Origin: Acidobacteria bacterium 13_1_20CM_3_53_8 | Lineage (GTDB): Bacteria > Acidobacteriota > Blastocatellia > Pyrinomonadales > Pyrinomonadaceae | Reading direction: 5' to 3' | Assembly (NCBI GenBank): GCA_001920415.1 | Contig: MNJR01000144.1 | Coordinates: forward strand, 61,855 to 125,854 | Length of the DNA: 64,000 nt | Shown here: piece after piece, positions 61,389-64,000 of the stretch | Layout of the letters: each line of letters begins with the position of its first letter | How positions within the stretch are numbered: position 1 is the stretch's first letter | The notes under the pieces: model-generated | What the model saw: only the letters and a program-made list of their open reading frames with translations | Databases searched by the model: none | What the model was told of the DNA's origin: nothing | Translations under genes and position numbers: made by a program

Positions 61389-63215
61389 TCAGTAGAGAAG
61401 ATATTTCTCACGCACGCTCCCAAACTGTTTCAGAGGCTCGCGCCATGATTCTTTTATAGCTTCTACAGAAAAATTAGATTCGATCTGCGCTCGAAGCTTA
61501 TCAGTTCCGGCTATTACGTCGAAAGGATTTTTGTCGTAAACGTATTCGTACGGCGGCTCCTTCCACCTGAAATTTTCCGGGTACATGTCGAACGCCACTT
61601 TAACAGCAGCCACGCCTGCAATCACCGGCTCGAATTTTCTGCGATCTGTAACGTGAATCTGCACGCCGCCGCAAGTCGTTCCGCCATGCTTTTGGAAAGT
61701 CGGCTGAAAGCCGCATGGACGAAAATAGACACCCTCGAAACCTAAACCCGTAAGCTTTGCAGCATAATCTTCGCCAAAAATATACGGCGCGCCTATCAAC
61801 TCGAACGGACGGGTCGTGCCACGCCCCTCAGACATCTGCGTCCCCTCTATATGCACTGTTCCAGGAAAGACAGTAGCTGAATCAAGCGTAGGCATGTTCG
61901 GCGAAGGCAAAACCCAAGGGGCATCGCCGTCGTCCATCCACTGCTCGCGCGACCATCCTTCCATCTTTACAACTTCAAGTTCGCAACCTATTCCGAAATG
62001 CTCGTTAAAGAGCGTGGCAAGCTCGCACACAGTCATTCCATGTCTTGTAGGAATCGGAAATTTTCCCACGAAAGATGCGAATTCCCGCTCAAGCACTGTG
62101 CCCGCAACCTGCACGCCGTTTATAGGATTCGGGCGGTCGCAAACTATCACGCGCTTGCCCAGGCGAAGGGCCGCGCGCATGCAATTGGCAAGCGTATAGA
62201 CGAATGTGTATATGCGACAGCCAACGTCCTGCATGTCGAACACAATCGCGTCCACATTTTCGAGCATCTCCTCTGTAGGCTCGCGCGTCTCGCTGTATAG
62301 AGAATAGACCGGAAGACCCGTTGCGCGATCAACCGTGTGCGCAGTCTCTATCATGTTGTCCTGCACGTCGCCGCGTATCCCGTGCTGCGGCCCGAAGAGC
62401 GTTGTTAGACTAAAACCCTTCTGCTCGTTCAGAAGATCAGCCGAATGCTTCAGGCTATGGTCAACAGATGCCTGGTTGCATACAAGGCCTACGCGCGCGC
62501 CGCGCAAAAGCCCCAAAGATTCCTCCACAAGCTTCTCAATTCCCAGAACTGTTCTTCTTCCCGCTCTCGCATTCAAACCGCTTCTCTCTTCATTCATAAC
62601 GGAAGGCTCACTACGCTCCCCTGCCAAAAGTATTTCCGCATAAGTGTTCATCTCTTTGACTCCAACCTCCATCATCCCTAAATGGCGTTTAAGCTGTGAA
62701 GCAAGCACAGAAAGTTTTTGGCCGAAAGCATTCGCGTCCAGAGTAAATTGAGAGCGTATGGACTGCTTGCCGCTAACGTCAAGCCCCGTTTGTCCGGCAA
62801 CCTGCTTTCGCGCAGCCTCAAGCGTTATTCCTATTTTAGCCAAAACCTCTGCGGCCACGCTTCCCTCGCATCTTAAAAGCGCCAGCAGCAGATGCTCTGT
62901 GCCTATGTGCCTGTGGCCGAAAAATTCGCTCTCTTCGTGCGCCAGTGAAAGCGCGCGTTTCGTCTCTGGCGCAAGCGGCAACTCCACAGAAGTCGAAATC
63001 TTCTCATGAACTTGCAGACGCTTTTCCACCTCTTTGCGCACCTCTTCTAGCTTTACTCGCCCGTCCGACACGAAAGCATCCAGCAGAGTTCTGTCCTCTC
63101 TTATAAGCCCCAGCAGCAGGTGCTCAGGCTCTATAGCAAGCGTGCCGAACGTTGACGCTTCGTATCGCGCGAAGAAGATTACGCGCCGCGCCTTCTCTGT
63201 GTATCGCTCAAACAT
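61389..63215 (-). CDS. Clp_N domain fused to DUF1343 (NamZ-like exo-N-acetylmuramidase)
   Basis: A 608-residue protein. Residues 1-145 are two Clp_N repeats (MFERYTEKARRVIFFARYEA, EPEHLLLGLIRE, then EESEFFGHRHIGTEHLLLALL), as in the N-domain of ClpC. A linker (about 145-220) leads to DUF1343 at 222-608, which has VGLVCNQASVDHSLKHSADL, LFGPQHGIRGDVQDNMIET, IVFDMQDVGCRIYTFVYTL and RPNPINGVQVAGTVLE. DUF1343 includes NamZ, an exo-beta-N-acetylmuramidase in cell-wall recycling. No signal peptide is present at the N-terminus, which is odd for a wall hydrolase. The frame is continuous, so this is a real fusion rather than two genes. Confidence 0.88.
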   Translation of the reverse strand: MFERYTEKARRVIFFARYEASTFGTLAIEPEHLLLGLIREDRTLLDAFVSDGRVKLEEVRKEVEKRLQVHEKISTSVELPLAPETKRALSLAHEESEFFGHRHIGTEHLLLALLRCEGSVAAEVLAKIGITLEAARKQVAGQTGLDVSGKQSIRSQFTLDANAFGQKLSVLASQLKRHLGMMEVGVKEMNTYAEILLAGERSEPSVMNEERSGLNARAGRRTVLGIEKLVEESLGLLRGARVGLVCNQASVDHSLKHSADLLNEQKGFSLTTLFGPQHGIRGDVQDNMIETAHTVDRATGLPVYSLYSETREPTEEMLENVDAIVFDMQDVGCRIYTFVYTLANCMRAALRLGKRVIVCDRPNPINGVQVAGTVLEREFASFVGKFPIPTRHGMTVCELATLFNEHFGIGCELEVVKMEGWSREQWMDDGDAPWVLPSPNMPTLDSATVFPGTVHIEGTQMSEGRGTTRPFELIGAPYIFGEDYAAKLTGLGFEGVYFRPCGFQPTFQKHGGTTCGGVQIHVTDRRKFEPVIAGVAAVKVAFDMYPENFRWKEPPYEYVYDKNPFDVIAGTDKLRAQIESNFSVEAIKESWREPLKQFGSVREKYLLY

Positions 63216-63273
63216 TTTATCTTCTTCAACTGATTCTTCGAGAAATATCCCGGAAAAATTTTCTTTAGGGAAT

Positions 63274-64000
63274 CTATCCGCACAGCACAGACCCGCCGTT
63301 TATGTTCAAGACCTCGCCCGTGATATGTCGCGCCCAGTCGCTGCAAAGAAATAGTATCGGCCCCGAAATGTCTTCGACCGCAGCCACACGCCCGAGCGGT
63401 ATTTCCCCCAAAATCTCTTTCTTGGACTCTTCGCTTTCGAGCGAAGCCGCAGCCATCTCCGTGTCCACCCAGCCGGGAGCCACAGCGTTTACGTTAATTC
63501 CGTATTGGCCCAACTCCGCTGCAAGCGATTTGGTGAAAGCTATCTGGCCGCCTTTCGACGCAGCGTAATTTGAATAGCCAGCCTCGCCCCTTTGTCCCGC
63601 AGTCGAACTGACTATAACGATTCGTCCGAACCCGTTTTTTACCATAAACGGCACGGCTGCGCGGCAAAGCGTCCACGTGCCCTTAAGGTTTATAGTCAAA
63701 ACTCTATCCCAAAGCTCCTCTGTCATCTCTGCTAAAGGCGCTCCCTCCCATATGCCAGCGTTGCAGATCAAATAATCCAACCTGCCGAAATTTTCTATTG
63801 CAGCCTGAACCAGCTTTTCCGCATCCTTTAGCATGGAAACATCTGCCCTAACGGCCAGTGCCCTCACGCCCAAACTTTCAGTCTCTTTGACAACCGTCCG
63901 CGCCGCCCTCTCGTCACGCAGAAAGTTGACCACAACGTGCGCGCCAGCTTCAGCCAATTTTAGAACAACTGCTCTACCTATCCCGCGCGAGCCGCCAGAC
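63274..64000 (-). CDS. FabG-type SDR oxidoreductase (5' end outside window)
   Basis: A classical short-chain dehydrogenase whose first codons lie past the right edge. The frame is open to 63999 and reads SGGSRGIGRAVVLKLAEAG, the GxxxGxG NAD(P) loop, so only about ten residues are missing. YLICNAGIWEGA, IVIVSSTAGQRGEAGYSNYA and the catalytic Tyr-x3-Lys (YAASK) follow; the C-terminus GEVLNINGGSVLCG is typical of FabG. It may be 3-oxoacyl-ACP reductase, but paralogues are common, and the genes around it do not form a fatty-acid cluster. A start within the window should not be chosen. Confidence 0.88.
   Translation of the reverse strand, partial: SGGSRGIGRAVVLKLAEAGAHVVVNFLRDERAARTVVKETESLGVRALAVRADVSMLKDAEKLVQAAIENFGRLDYLICNAGIWEGAPLAEMTEELWDRVLTINLKGTWTLCRAAVPFMVKNGFGRIVIVSSTAGQRGEAGYSNYAASKGGQIAFTKSLAAELGQYGINVNAVAPGWVDTEMAAASLESEESKKEILGEIPLGRVAAVEDISGPILFLCSDWARHITGEVLNINGGSVLCG

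Overview
The window looks like a chromosomal segment of an Acidobacteriota bacterium, most likely class Blastocatellia. Supporting signs are a secreted VWFA protein of the acidobacterial type (59468-60544), a small PGGGH membrane protein resembling DUF6677, secreted proteins ending in DUF4214 repeats, and a housekeeping set of that lineage. The assignment is inference from protein families; there is no rRNA or tRNA gene to anchor it.

Region 1 (1-16245) is an exopolysaccharide/O-antigen-type cluster on the + strand: two asparagine-synthetase homologues, two GT4 glycosyltransferases, a Gfo/Idh/MocA oxidoreductase, a NodU-type carbamoyltransferase, a UDP-glucuronate decarboxylase, a GDP-mannose 3,5-epimerase-like enzyme, then a reductase / WecA-like transferase / WbpM-like dehydratase triad that could make and load a first sugar on undecaprenyl phosphate, and a Wzy/ligase-type membrane protein. 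Region 2 (16347-23677) holds TPR and FecR-like envelope proteins and a three-gene module: HprK-like kinase, PqqD-domain protein and NTP_transf_5 nucleotidyltransferase. The PqqD protein is the most striking gene here: a PqqD domain is followed by a twin-arginine signal-like segment and a 29-residue tail with the six-cysteine C-C-CC-C-C pattern of knottins. Region 3 (24076-35019) encodes three large secreted proteins: a gingipain-type C25 peptidase, an ExeM-like nuclease and a propeller-like protein. The last two share a carboxypeptidase-regulatory plus DUF4214 C-terminus.

Region 4 (35248-55645) is mainly housekeeping: tsaB (disrupted)-rimI, a DUF465 protein, psd-pssA, a PQQ-propeller protein, guaA, dnaE-accA, ssb, recN-miaB, a DUF151 nuclease, parA-parB, an orphan protein, and metK-ahcY. 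Region 5 (55647-64000) is transcribed from the - strand: recO and a fused LptF-LptG exporter gene (frameshifted), a 56-residue protein coupled to the DUF6677-like gene, the VWFA protein, an FmdE-like protein, a Clp_N-DUF1343 (NamZ) fusion, and a FabG-type reductase cut by the window edge.

Non-coding structure is rich in the accessory half. Four long inverted repeats fill intergenic gaps, a three-way-junction RNA candidate precedes the WbpM-like gene, and an 18-bp palindrome core is shared (17/18) between the accA/ssb terminator and the parB coding sequence. Two normally conserved genes (tsaB, lptFG) carry frame disruptions that may be real or assembly errors. No tRNA, rRNA, CRISPR array, transposase or integrase was seen.
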